DNA of 64,000 nucleotides. It comes from an uncultured Candidatus Saccharibacteria bacterium. Its GTDB lineage: Bacteria > Patescibacteriota > Saccharimonadia > Saccharimonadales > Saccharimonadaceae. Every line of letters starts with the position of its first letter. The first letter of the stretch is position 1. The position numbers and the translations under genes are program-made. The stretch lies in the NCBI GenBank assembly GCA_938018005.1, contig CALIJG010000020.1, positions 124,001 to 188,000 of the forward strand, read 5' to 3'. Positions 32,639-40,959 of this stretch are shown here, piece by piece. The notes under the pieces were generated by a model, which was not told the DNA's origin, did no database searches, and saw only the letters and a program-made list of their open reading frames with translations.

Positions 32639-33319
32639 CTACTGCCCTAACTCGTTATATTGTTTGTGCATGCTCTCCAGGACGACTGCGTCTTGATGCG
32701 CTGCAGTGCCAACAATTGTTGCCGCCTTTTCAAGAAAATAGGAGTTGACTCCTTCTAGAGATTTATGTATACCCCCTACTATTTTCTGTATAGCATCTGG
32801 GTCAATTGCTCGGTTACTTTCTTCTGCTCGTGCTATTTCTGCTTGGAGCGCTTTTAGTTGCTCCTTGGCATCTGCAACAGCCGCTAATGCTTTGCGTAGT
32901 TCACTTTCAGTTTGCCATCCCTCTTCGACTTCAACCGCTTTTGTATTAATCTCAGCAACAGTTGGCGGTACTTCAGCTGTACCTAGAGAAGACACTGATG
33001 CTTCGTGAGTGCCCGCCCCACCCTGAAGCGCTGCGAGTATTTGATCTCGATTTCGTGGCCCTGTCGGCTCGCTAGGCTTGGTAGAATTAGTAATCTCTCT
33101 TAAACTCTCTCGAAGCTCAGCTGCAGTGGGCGCACGATCACCTTGTGGAGTGTCGCCCTCTCCTTGCCTCGATGGCAAATCACACTCACCAACATTCCCA
33201 AGCGCTGCAAGCCGTGCCAAACCTGCCTCAGTGTCTGAACTGCCACTCGGTCCACTGTCTCGATATGGCCACTTATCCTGTGGCCCAAATCCTCTCGGCC
33301 CTTCATGTCCTGCCATCAT
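32639..33319 (-). CDS. Unknown coiled-coil protein
   Basis: This ~226-residue protein begins with a Gly/Pro/Ser-rich unstructured stretch (to about residue 65), then charged segments. Near 140-170 it has a coiled coil (ELRKALAAVADAKEQLKALQ), and it ends with amphipathic helices. No signal peptide. AGGAG lies just upstream; of the two consecutive ATG codons (33319, 33316) the second has the better spacing. I do not recognise it. Confidence 0.65.
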   Translation of the reverse strand: MMAGHEGPRGFGPQDKWPYRDSGPSGSSDTEAGLARLAALGNVGECDLPSRQGEGDTPQGDRAPTAAELRESLREITNSTKPSEPTGPRNRDQILAALQGGAGTHEASVSSLGTAEVPPTVAEINTKAVEVEEGWQTESELRKALAAVADAKEQLKALQAEIARAEESNRAIDPDAIQKIVGGIHKSLEGVNSYFLEKAATIVGTAAHQDAVVLESMHKQYNELGQ

Positions 33320-33322
33320 CAC

Positions 33323-33557
33323 TCCTTTTCATATCATTTATTGTATCTGTAGTATAGCTAATTATACCACCATAGTGCCAGCTATCCAACGCTGCTCAGT
33401 TAATACTGCAGCACATCTGCATCACTGTCTATGTTTTGTCCCCTTTTTCGCCACGCCTGCAGCTCAATATCTCGCTCGCTTGCGCACTCTTCTTGCCACT
33501 CTCTCCTCTCGCGTTATAACGGTCGGCATTCTTACGGCTGCTTTCAATCCACACCGC
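33323..33557. other. Divergent intergenic region
   Basis: It holds the TATAAT-type promoter for the coiled-coil gene near 33360 on the minus strand and leads into the rpmA promoter. Nothing else was recognised. Confidence 0.4.
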
Positions 33558-33586
33558 TTGACTTCGCGTGGGCCCTCACGTATAAT
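33558..33586 (+). promoter_or_regulatory. Promoter of rpmA
   Basis: TTGACT (33558-33563), 17 nt, TATAAT (33581-33586), then a ~28-nt leader with AAAGGAG. The best promoter match in the window. Confidence 0.8.
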
Positions 33587-33620
33587 CGTATAGATTGTTT
33601 ATATTAGCTAAAGGAGTGAT

Positions 33621-33899
33621 ATGTCAAAAGTCAAAGCAGGTGGCTCAAGCAAGAACGTCCACAATAACGCTGGGGCGCGCCTTGGCGTCAAGCGCTTCGG
33701 TGGCCAGCAGGTCAATGCTGGTGAGGTCCTCGTTCGCCAGACAGGCGCTACAAAAATTGCCGGCCCTGGCACGTACATGAGCCGCAACTACACCATCCAC
33801 GCCGCTCACAGTGGTGTTGTCAGCTTCAAGAAGGTCAAGAAATCTACCTTCACTGGCAAGACCCAGCCACGCACCCAGGTGTGCGTCAGCGCAGCGTAA
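33621..33899 (+). CDS. rpmA: 50S ribosomal protein L27
   Basis: The 92-residue protein has the L27 core GVKRFGGQQVNAGEVLVRQ and AGPGTYMSRNYTIHAAHSG. Its N-terminus (MSKVKAGGSSKNVHNNAGAR) has no Firmicutes-type cleavable prefix; Gly- and Lys-rich residues reach toward the peptidyl-transferase centre in the known structure. AAAGGAG gives a strong ribosome site. It stands alone here, without rplU. Confidence 0.95.
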   Translation: MSKVKAGGSSKNVHNNAGARLGVKRFGGQQVNAGEVLVRQTGATKIAGPGTYMSRNYTIHAAHSGVVSFKKVKKSTFTGKTQPRTQVCVSAA

Positions 33900-33919
33900 G
33901 TGTTTTATAGCGCAAACGC

Positions 33920-33955
33920 AAAACCACCTCATAAACGAGGTGGTTTTCCTGTTTT
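33920..33955 (+). terminator. Terminator after rpmA
   Basis: AAAACCACCTC/GAGGTGGTTTT stem with loop ATAAAC, then TTTTCCTGTTTTT. Confidence 0.85.
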
Positions 33956-34064
33956 TGATAATAAGCCCAGCACGCTTGGTGCGTACTACCAGTAAGTATC
34001 TATGCTCGTGCTATTTAGCAATAACACGCTCTGTCCTAAGAGATAACCAAACCAGCCCTTATTA

Positions 34065-34646
34065 CTACTCTGCGCGTCCGAGTACCCGCTCCACGAGGAG
34101 GCTATTATCCACCTCTGTATCACTCGCTTTTGCCGCCACGCTCCCGACTAATTGGCGCGCATTATCTCCGCTGCGATGCTCATGTGTATCGCCTCCTTGA
34201 GCTGGCAGTATCTCTGTTTGTTGCTCTTGGCTGCTGGTAGTCGCATGAGTGGTATCAGTAGCGGGCTGCAGCCTGCCATCCTTTATCATCACGCCATAGG
34301 CTCTTTGCAGATATGCATTAGTGAAGTCAATGTTTTGCTCCTGTAGCACCGCGAGTGGCACACATTTCTCGAGCTGGTGGATGTTGCTTCGGTTGACTAG
34401 CTTGGTCATCCGCACTAGCACCGTGCCATCCTTGTCGATAATCTCTCTATCAATCCACCCTTCGTCGAGCTGGCCACTGCTGCGCAAGACATTCCACAGA
34501 TACTGCGGCACATCTTGGCGCTTGGGAATACTGTGCGTATCGGGGTGAGGTGTGCGCTCTTGTGGCGCACCGTCCGCTGTGATTGGCTGCGTCAAGAGGT
34601 GCTCGGGCTGTCGTGGTGGGAGTGATGCCGAATATTTTTCCGTCAT
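34065..34646 (-). CDS. Unknown 193-residue protein
   Basis: The centre (residues about 45-125) looks folded: VPQYLWNVLRSSGQLDEGWI, then DGTVLVRMTKLVNRSN and FTNAYLQRAYGV. The ends are polar and Thr/Gln-rich. No TM segment. TATTAT (34658-34653) ends 6 nt before the ATG, a leaderless layout. No function is assigned. Confidence 0.65.
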   Translation of the reverse strand: MTEKYSASLPPRQPEHLLTQPITADGAPQERTPHPDTHSIPKRQDVPQYLWNVLRSSGQLDEGWIDREIIDKDGTVLVRMTKLVNRSNIHQLEKCVPLAVLQEQNIDFTNAYLQRAYGVMIKDGRLQPATDTTHATTSSQEQQTEILPAQGGDTHEHRSGDNARQLVGSVAAKASDTEVDNSLLVERVLGRAE

Positions 34647-34737
34647 CTTTTTATAATACCATGAAACAATGCTGAAGAAAAATCACTCAGAAGCAAGGGC
34701 TCGCTGCACGCTTTGTTCGACAGCCCTCTGACCTCTG

Positions 34738-35124
34738 TTATTCTTGGCTCATGCCCAGGTGGTATTTAATGCGGGCCACGACGTCACCGATCATCACTTG
34801 CGACTTGACGAGGTAGTCATCCACTCCTAGCTGCTTAGCCCGCTCTTTGTCCTTGGGCTGACTCAGCGCCGTTAGCATGATAACGCGGACGTTGGTAGTG
34901 TCTGGGGTGTTACGCAAGATGTCGAGCACGTCGAAGCCACTAATCTTGGGGATCATTACATCAAGCAAGATCAAATCAGGCCGAACATCGACCACTGCCG
35001 AGAGCGCATCTTCGCCATTGTGTACTTCGCTCACCGCAAAGCCCTCCAGTTCTAGCCGCGAGCGATACACTGCCAGCAGCGCGGTATCGTCTTCTACCAA
35101 GAGAATTTTCTTTCGTCTGTCCAT
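34738..35124 (-). CDS. Single-domain response regulator (CheY/PilH-like)
   Basis: The 128-residue receiver has ILLVEDDTALL (acidic pair near 11-12), phosphoacceptor Asp in LILLDVMIPKISG (about 53), Thr in IMLTAL and Lys in YLVKSQ. No output domain and no adjacent kinase; it may be served by an unlinked kinase or the sensor-less one at 26.7 kb. TACCAT lies 8 nt upstream of the ATG. Confidence 0.92.
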   Translation of the reverse strand: MDRRKKILLVEDDTALLAVYRSRLELEGFAVSEVHNGEDALSAVVDVRPDLILLDVMIPKISGFDVLDILRNTPDTTNVRVIMLTALSQPKDKERAKQLGVDDYLVKSQVMIGDVVARIKYHLGMSQE

Positions 35125-35203
35125 ATGCTTTTATGGTAGCGTAGATTTAGAACAAATACAATACTTTTGGCGAACGATTGTTTGCATTTTGTTGGATATA
35201 TGT

Positions 35204-36436
35204 CTACTCTACGAACTTTTGTAGTGCGCTATCGAGCTGTGGGTCGCGGCCAGCATTGCGATCATCGGTGCTCATTTTAACCTCAGTATCTGGCGCAATG
35301 CCCCCCTGCGAGATATTGCGGCCACTTGGGGTATACCAACGCGCCACGGTGATCTTGAGTTTACGGCCGTCAGGTAGATCAAACAACTGCTGCACGGTGC
35401 CCTTGCCAAAGGTCTTTTCGCCGAGTAATGTCGCTGCTTTGTGGTCGTGCAATGCCCCCGCTACGATCTCGCTGGCACTAGCGCTGTTGCCATTGACGAG
35501 GACAGTCGTCTTCACCCCCTTGAGTAGTGCCTGGCCGCTACTGTGCACGGTGTCGCGCACGACGTCGCCAGACTTTTCCACTACCACGACTTTATTCTCA
35601 AGCCACAGGCTTGCGACCTCGCGAGCAGCCGTTACATAGCCACCACCGTTGTCGCGTAGGTCGAGTACCACAGCCCGCACCCCCTGCTGGACGAACTGCT
35701 CTGCCGCTTGACGCGCAAGCCGGCCAGTTTGGTCATCAAACCGGGTAATAGTGAGGATGCCCACGCCGTCGCGAATCTGGCTACGCACACTGGCGTCATT
35801 TACCTTGGCTCGGACGATAGTGTATTCCTCGGTCGATTCCTCGCGCTGCATCACGAGCTTGACGGTTGTGCCAGCCTCGCCCCGCACTTTGCCAGCCACT
35901 ACCTCAGAGTTCTGCCCCACTACCGATTGACCATTAATACTACGGAAGATATCGCCAGCCCGCAGGCCTGCCTTGGCTGCTGGTGAGTCATCGACGACGC
36001 GCACTACCGTTGGATGGTTGCCCCGTGATGCGATCTCCACGCCAATACCGCTCACTTCGCCATTGAGGCTACGGTCGAACTGCTCGGTCTCTTGCTTGTC
36101 CATATAGGTGGTGTAGGGGTCACCAGTAGCTGCAGCTAGGCCACGATTAGCGCCATCGATCAGCTTGGTATCGTCCAGCTTACCATCATATTCTGCTTTG
36201 AGCTTGCGATAGGTCTGCTGCACGCTGCTCAAGTCAATACTATCGGCCGATACCTTGAGGCCAAAGACTGGCGCAATCGCCGCATAGAGCTTGTCGGCAT
36301 GCATCCCTGCCACAAAGCCAGCCCCCAGCAGCAGCACCGCCACCAGCAAGGCTGTGAGCTGCGATATAGTCAGCTTTTTTGGTTCATCATACTCATATTT
36401 CGAGCGGCTCGCGCTCGCCGTGTCACTCTGTACCAT
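35204..36436 (-). CDS. S41 carboxy-terminal processing protease
   Basis: The 410-residue protein has a cytoplasmic start, one TM helix (residues about 28-48), an N-terminal helical domain, a PDZ domain (GIGVEIASRGNHPTVVRVVD to about 215) and the S41 core. The nucleophile Ser lies in NGNSASASEIVAG and the Lys in GEKTFGKGTVQ. It cleaves proteins at the cell envelope near their C-termini. TTGTCA-16-TATAAT ends 8 nt before the ATG. Monocistronic. Confidence 0.94.
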   Translation of the reverse strand: MVQSDTASASRSKYEYDEPKKLTISQLTALLVAVLLLGAGFVAGMHADKLYAAIAPVFGLKVSADSIDLSSVQQTYRKLKAEYDGKLDDTKLIDGANRGLAAATGDPYTTYMDKQETEQFDRSLNGEVSGIGVEIASRGNHPTVVRVVDDSPAAKAGLRAGDIFRSINGQSVVGQNSEVVAGKVRGEAGTTVKLVMQREESTEEYTIVRAKVNDASVRSQIRDGVGILTITRFDDQTGRLARQAAEQFVQQGVRAVVLDLRDNGGGYVTAAREVASLWLENKVVVVEKSGDVVRDTVHSSGQALLKGVKTTVLVNGNSASASEIVAGALHDHKAATLLGEKTFGKGTVQQLFDLPDGRKLKITVARWYTPSGRNISQGGIAPDTEVKMSTDDRNAGRDPQLDSALQKFVE

Positions 36437-36444
36437 ACTATGGT

Positions 36445-36472
36445 ATTATACTACGCTCGGGCGGTGTGACAA
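36445..36472 (-). promoter_or_regulatory. Leaderless promoter of the S41 protease
   Basis: TTGTCA (36472-36467), 16 nt, TATAAT (36450-36445), 8 nt to the ATG. Confidence 0.6.
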
Positions 36473-36566
36473 AAGAATGTGAATAGCACACCGAGGCTTG
36501 CATTTTTGCCTCATCCTCGTATAATAGACAATTACCATTTTCTAACAAAACAAGTGAGGTTATCTG

Positions 36567-37280
36567 ATGTCTCTTGCTGTTGTCAGCGCAGAAGCAGCGC
36601 CTGTTTACCTATTACCATCCACTGTTGAGGATGGCTCACCGCTGCTTGCTAGGCTTACCTCTCAGGCTTGCCAGGTTGGGCATCTTGCGCTTGTTGCTGA
36701 GTTGCCGACTATTCCGCGCCATAGCAGCGAGAAGCTCGATGCGATGCGCATTATCGACGACGAACGCCACCAGCGCGAGCAAACTCTTCATGGCATCATC
36801 GATAGCCTCACACGCATCATTGCCAAGATGAAAGGTAGTGCCCGTGATGACCAGCCGCCCATCACCATCACGCATAGTGAGATTACCTACGCGGTGCATT
36901 ATTTCTATGAGCGCTGTCTCGACTGCCGCGATTGCGGCCACGGTTTTGACCAAGACCTCTTGGCACAGGAGCAGCACGGCTTTACCTACGGTGGTGAGAA
37001 GCCACCCAGCACAAGCGAAGCAATCAGCAACGTCAAAGAGCTCTTTGTCCTACTGGCCCATATGGCTCAGGTCGATACACGCGCCGCCTTTAGCAACAGC
37101 TACATCGCCCAGCTGCACACTGATACCCAGCCCCTCCGGCGCTGCGAGAGCGATGATCCAATTGGCACAGAGTATAACCAGTATGGGTACCGAGTTAGCC
37201 CGCCTGAGGTGAGCACTACCACTGATACAACCATCACCCAAACCGAAGCCCCGCACCAACCTACCCTATCTGCAGCGTAG
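36567..37280 (+). CDS. Unknown protein with a CxxCxxCGH motif
   Basis: The 237-residue soluble protein has a possible metal site, CLDCRDCGHGF (residues about 117-127), in a mostly helical core and a Thr-rich tail. GAGGT lies 7 nt upstream of the ATG and TATAAT lies at about 36520, leaving a 38-nt leader. Function unknown; nearest neighbours give no clue. Confidence 0.65.
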   Translation: MSLAVVSAEAAPVYLLPSTVEDGSPLLARLTSQACQVGHLALVAELPTIPRHSSEKLDAMRIIDDERHQREQTLHGIIDSLTRIIAKMKGSARDDQPPITITHSEITYAVHYFYERCLDCRDCGHGFDQDLLAQEQHGFTYGGEKPPSTSEAISNVKELFVLLAHMAQVDTRAAFSNSYIAQLHTDTQPLRRCESDDPIGTEYNQYGYRVSPPEVSTTTDTTITQTEAPHQPTLSAA

Positions 37281-37301
37281 GTCCCAAGAGTTCCACCCAC
37301 C

Positions 37302-37333
37302 AAAAAACGACCACCGCTACCTGGGTGGTCGTT
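37302..37333. terminator. Bidirectional terminator
   Basis: AACGACCACC/GGTGGTCGTT stem between convergent genes, with A6 on the left that gives T6 on the minus strand. Confidence 0.8.
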
Positions 37334-37351
37334 TGCGCTATATATTCTCTC

Positions 37352-38599
37352 CTACAGATAGATATACGTATCGTACGTACTGGCGGGCACCGTCATTTCG
37401 CTATAATGACCCCAGCCAGGGCCACCGGCGTTGAGGTAATTAAACTGGCTAATGCGGACAGTGTTGCTGCCAGCGTCGTAGCCTTCGATATAGACAATGT
37501 GCCCGTACTGCCCTGCCGAGATGACACCAAGGGCGTTGGCCCGTGGAGTGCGACCCGTCGAGAAACCAGCGTTGCGAGCAGCAGCCGGCCACATGTTGGC
37601 ATTGCCCCAGTAGCGTGGTGCGTAGCCAGTCTTTTGGTAAGTCTTCCAGGCAGTGTAGCTTACACACTGGCGGCAGCCATAGCCCAGTGGGTCTTCGCCG
37701 CCACCGGATGCGCCACCGTGCGACAACGCATTGGCATCAACGGTACAGCCACCAGCCCATGGGTAACCACCCATCGAGCCATCGCCAGATGAGGTTGATA
37801 TTGCACCACCCGCTTTCTGAATAGTTCGCTGGATTTCATCCTGCTGTGCCTTCTGGACGCGGGCTTTCTCACTCTCGCGGTCGGCGGTGAGCTTTTGGTA
37901 GTTTGCTTCTTCGTTTTGGGTACGGGCAAGGAGGTCGGCCTGCTCGCGCTCTTTTGCAGCGAGGGCTTCGCGGGCGTTCTTTTGGTCGGCCAAGACACGC
38001 TCGACTTCCTTCTTTTGCTCTTCTAGCTGCTTTTTGAGCTTATTGACCCGGGTGATCGTCTCGCTCAGCGTGGTCTGGATGCTATCGCGACGATCTTGTT
38101 CCACCACATAGTCGCCAAGGCTCCGGCTGCTGGCGAGCATCTCCAGCGGGCTAATGGTGCGGTCGACGTACATATCGGCCAGCGTGTCGCCCAAGGCGTC
38201 TTGGTTGGCCTTGATGTCGCGCTTGGTCTGGGCGATTTTCTCTTGCAGTTGGTCGTGCTTCTTCTGGCTGATATCAATCTGCGCTTGGATCATTGCCTTC
38301 TGCTTCGACAAGACTTCGAGCTCATTTTGCAAGCTCTTTGCCTTCTCGTTCAGCTCCTTGGCCTGCGACTGATACTGCCCAATCTCCTTATTGAGCGCAT
38401 CGATCTGTCGCTGGTACTCCTCCTGCGACACAGCCGAGGCAGTCCCGGTGGTAACACCAAGGTAGGTGCTCACTGGCGTGCTGAGCGTCATAATCACGGC
38501 AGCTGCCACAATAACTGACTTGGTGGCAAGCCCCTTGGTTTTTTTGGGTGCGGCCACAGCAGTGTGGGCACGCGAAACAGATGTGGTGGATTGTTTCAT
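37352..38599 (-). CDS. Coiled-coil CHAP peptidoglycan hydrolase, FtsEX partner type
   Basis: The 415-residue protein has a TM/signal segment (residues about 26-48), a long coiled coil (about 55-260, with QRQIDALNKEIGQYQ and onward) and a C-terminal CHAP amidase/endopeptidase domain. The CHAP Cys is in GCRQCVSYTAW and the His in GHIVYIEGYD. This is the PcsB/RipC-like plan of hydrolases switched on by FtsEX during division, and it lies just downstream of ftsX. TTGACA-17-TACCAT ends 7 nt before the ATG, so it also has its own leaderless promoter. Confidence 0.92.
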   Translation of the reverse strand: MKQSTTSVSRAHTAVAAPKKTKGLATKSVIVAAAVIMTLSTPVSTYLGVTTGTASAVSQEEYQRQIDALNKEIGQYQSQAKELNEKAKSLQNELEVLSKQKAMIQAQIDISQKKHDQLQEKIAQTKRDIKANQDALGDTLADMYVDRTISPLEMLASSRSLGDYVVEQDRRDSIQTTLSETITRVNKLKKQLEEQKKEVERVLADQKNAREALAAKEREQADLLARTQNEEANYQKLTADRESEKARVQKAQQDEIQRTIQKAGGAISTSSGDGSMGGYPWAGGCTVDANALSHGGASGGGEDPLGYGCRQCVSYTAWKTYQKTGYAPRYWGNANMWPAAARNAGFSTGRTPRANALGVISAGQYGHIVYIEGYDAGSNTVRISQFNYLNAGGPGWGHYSEMTVPASTYDTYIYL

Positions 38600-38606
38600 A
38601 TTTCTT

Positions 38607-38635
38607 ATGGTAACAAGTGGTGTGTGCTTTGTCAA
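38607..38635 (-). promoter_or_regulatory. Leaderless promoter of the CHAP hydrolase
   Basis: TTGACA (38635-38630), 17 nt, TACCAT (38612-38607), 7 nt to the ATG. Confidence 0.7.
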
Positions 38636-38659
38636 CACAGGACCTCCTTTGTATCAATG

Positions 38660-39640
38660 CTAAATCTTTAGGTAACGGCGAGTGGCCACCAGCGATGAGA
38701 TGACGCCAATGCATGCGCCCAGTGCCATCATCACCAAGGCAATAAGCCACCAGTAGGATGCTGCCATATCAATGGTGGGCTGGAGAGCCACCCCCCACTT
38801 CTTGAGCGAATTGCCCGAGAGAAAGAGCGTAATGATACCCAGCGTGGTCGCAATCACTGCGGCGATCACCCCATACACCACAGCCTCCACAAGGAATGGC
38901 CCGCGAATAAAGCCCCGGTCGGCGCCAATCAGTTTCATCATCTCGATCTCATCGCGCCGGTTGAAGATTGCCATACGGATGGTATTGAAGATAATCAAGA
39001 ACGAGATAGCGATAAAGAGGACGCTGGCCGCTACTCCAGCCTTTTGCGACATATGCGTCCACTCTGCAATGCGCGTCGTACCGTTGCGCCGCTGGCTCAT
39101 AAAGGTCGGTGTTTGGGTGGCGCTAATCAACGGTTTGAGCGCAGAATTCGTATTGACGAAGTCTATCAGCTGCGATGTATCGTTATTGTCATGCAGGGTG
39201 ATACGGATCGTCGCAGGCAGTGAATTCGTCGCCTCCTTAAGGGCGTTCAGTTTAGCCTCATCGTCCTTATTAGCTTTGGCAAATTGCTCCTTGGCTTCCT
39301 CAGTACTAATAAAGCGTACTGACTCGACGTTGCTGAGGCGGCGCAAACTCACCAGCACCGGCTGAGCGCGCTCCTCCGAGACATCGGGGCGGAGGTAGAT
39401 CGAGCGGTCGATATCCTTGTTGATAGCCTGAGCGGTATCGGCCAGCGAACGCTGCGCGACAAAGGTCGTAAAGACAATCAAGAGCGTAATCGTCATCACC
39501 AGCGTCGCAGCAACCGTCAGCCACGCGTTGCGGCTAAAGTTATTAACGCCATAGCGGCACATCCGGACAAACGTCAGCCACTGGCGACGGCGGCGCTTTT
39601 GCTGCATCAGGGCACGGGCGGTATCTTTGCGGCGGCTCAT
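38660..39640 (-). CDS. ftsX: Cell division permease FtsX
   Basis: The 326-residue protein has a basic N-terminus, TM1 (about 40-62), a ~110-residue extracellular loop, then three C-terminal TM helices (about 195-215, 245-270, 295-318). The GADRGFIRGPFLVEA stretch is typical of FtsX. It overlaps ftsE by 4 nt. With FtsE it converts ATP hydrolysis into activation of a periplasmic peptidoglycan hydrolase, here most likely the CHAP protein next to it. Confidence 0.93.
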   Translation of the reverse strand: MSRRKDTARALMQQKRRRRQWLTFVRMCRYGVNNFSRNAWLTVAATLVMTITLLIVFTTFVAQRSLADTAQAINKDIDRSIYLRPDVSEERAQPVLVSLRRLSNVESVRFISTEEAKEQFAKANKDDEAKLNALKEATNSLPATIRITLHDNNDTSQLIDFVNTNSALKPLISATQTPTFMSQRRNGTTRIAEWTHMSQKAGVAASVLFIAISFLIIFNTIRMAIFNRRDEIEMMKLIGADRGFIRGPFLVEAVVYGVIAAVIATTLGIITLFLSGNSLKKWGVALQPTIDMAASYWWLIALVMMALGACIGVISSLVATRRYLKI

Positions 39641-40320
39641 TGGCGGTAACTCCCTCTGGCTTGGTCGTGCGTGATCTTACCATGCTCAATGGTGATGACG
39701 CGGCGCTTGAGCCGGTTAACGATCTCGACATTGTGGGTGGTCAGTAGCACGGTCGTGCCATATTTATTAATCTTCTCGAGCAAACGGACGATATCCCAGC
39801 TGTGCTTAGGGTCGAGGTTGCCTGTTGGCTCATCAGCGATAAGAATCTTGGGCTGACGCACGACGGCACGGGCAATCGCCACGCGCTGGCGTTCACCACC
39901 ACTGAGCTGATGCGGAAATTGCTTCTCTTTGCCCCGGAGGCCAACGAGGTCGATCACCTTAGGCACTGTGTTCTTGATCTCGCGGTTGCTCATGCCTGCA
40001 ATCTCCAGCGCAAAGGCCACGTTTTCAAACACCGTGCGCTGCGGCAACAGCTTAAAATCCTGAAACACCACGCCGATCTTGCGGCGCAGCAGTGGAATAT
40101 GCTTATCCTTGAGGGTGTCGTAGTCGATACCACCGACCACAATCTTGCCCGTCGTGGGCTTCTCTTCGCGAGTGAGGAGCTTGAGCAGCGTGCTCTTGCC
40201 CGCCCCGCTCGTGCCAATAATAACGACGAACTCATTGGGCTCAACATGCAAGCTCACCCGATCGAGCGCCGGCTTGGCGTCCTTATCATACCGTTTGGTT
40301 ACTCTGTCTAACAATATCAC
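39637..40320 (-). CDS. ftsE: Cell division ATP-binding protein FtsE
   Basis: The 227-residue ABC ATPase has Walker A GTSGAGKST (about 36-44), Q-loop VVFQDFKLLP, signature LSGGERQRVAIARA and Walker B ILIADEPTGNLD, followed by the switch His in LTTHN. The start is GTG at 40320; TATACT (40332-40327) ends 6 nt upstream, so this would be a leaderless GTG-initiated mRNA. It forms an operon with ftsX. Confidence 0.95.
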   Translation of the reverse strand: MILLDRVTKRYDKDAKPALDRVSLHVEPNEFVVIIGTSGAGKSTLLKLLTREEKPTTGKIVVGGIDYDTLKDKHIPLLRRKIGVVFQDFKLLPQRTVFENVAFALEIAGMSNREIKNTVPKVIDLVGLRGKEKQFPHQLSGGERQRVAIARAVVRQPKILIADEPTGNLDPKHSWDIVRLLEKINKYGTTVLLTTHNVEIVNRLKRRVITIEHGKITHDQARGSYRQ

Positions 40321-40332
40321 TATACCAGTATA

Positions 40333-40507
40333 GCATATGGCTGCATCTGAAGACGAGATTGTTTACATGTCACAACGCGGTTAGTATATTACACTACTGT
40401 TATGATTATGACGTAGTTAATTAGACACTACTTATCACACATCTCAAAGTACAGTCGCAGATAACCACCCTACAAAATAACAAAAATACAAAAAACCAAG
40501 GTGAGTT
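40333..40507. other. Intergenic AT-rich stretch
   Basis: It holds the ftsE -10 at its left edge and poly-A segments near 40470-40500. No gene was recognised. Confidence 0.4.
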
Positions 40508-40800
40508 GCCCCGCGAAAATAATAGTTATTATCTTCGCGGGGCGTAGTGGTGGTTATTTTTGTCTCTCGGTGGCCTAGACATCCATGATGGACTCCTCTC
40601 TGCACCTCTATGAGGTGCAACACGAGCCTAGCTCTTTGCTAAGCTCTCTTTCTTGTCACCATACAAAAAACAAAACAGAAGTATCCAGATACTTCTGCAA
40701 CGAAGGCAAAGAACTCATGCAACATGACGTGTTGATGGTGGCAAAAAAGAGAGCTTAGCAATCAAGCAGCATCTTGAGGCTATGTAACCACTACATTATA
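40508..40800 (-). ncRNA. Candidate structured non-coding RNA downstream of prfB
   Basis: This ~290-nt region has no gene but unusually dense pairing. A 27-nt inverted repeat (40636-40662 with 40735-40761, 25 of 27 matching) encloses a perfect 10-bp hairpin (40676-40697) and a 5-bp hairpin (40720-40734), giving a three-way junction. Outside it lie a perfect 8-bp hairpin (40601-40619) and a 17-bp, one-mismatch hairpin (40508-40543). A TATAAT on the minus strand (40800-40795) would start an RNA covering all of these; no good -35 is seen. Strand is uncertain. It matches no RNA family I know. Confidence 0.5.
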
Positions 40801-40836
40801 AGATACGTATCAACCTACAACCTACGTGGGAGGGAT

Positions 40837-40860
40837 ACTCTATTACTCTATTACTCTATT
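40837..40860. repeat. Three tandem 8-bp repeats
   Basis: ACTCTATT is repeated three times without change just beyond the structured region and 100 nt after the prfB stop. No function is evident. Confidence 0.8.
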
Positions 40861-40959
40861 AGCTTATATGTCAACAGTGTTATATACAAAAATGTTGTGA
40901 TTTTGTCATCTGATAAGGTCGCTTGCCTGAGAACAGCAGTCATGCTACGGGGTTTAGTT

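Noticed and set aside
40636..40761. Insertion sequence or MITE
   Set aside because: There is a long inverted repeat but no transposase, no terminal CA/TG, and no flanking direct repeat, so it is kept as an RNA candidate.
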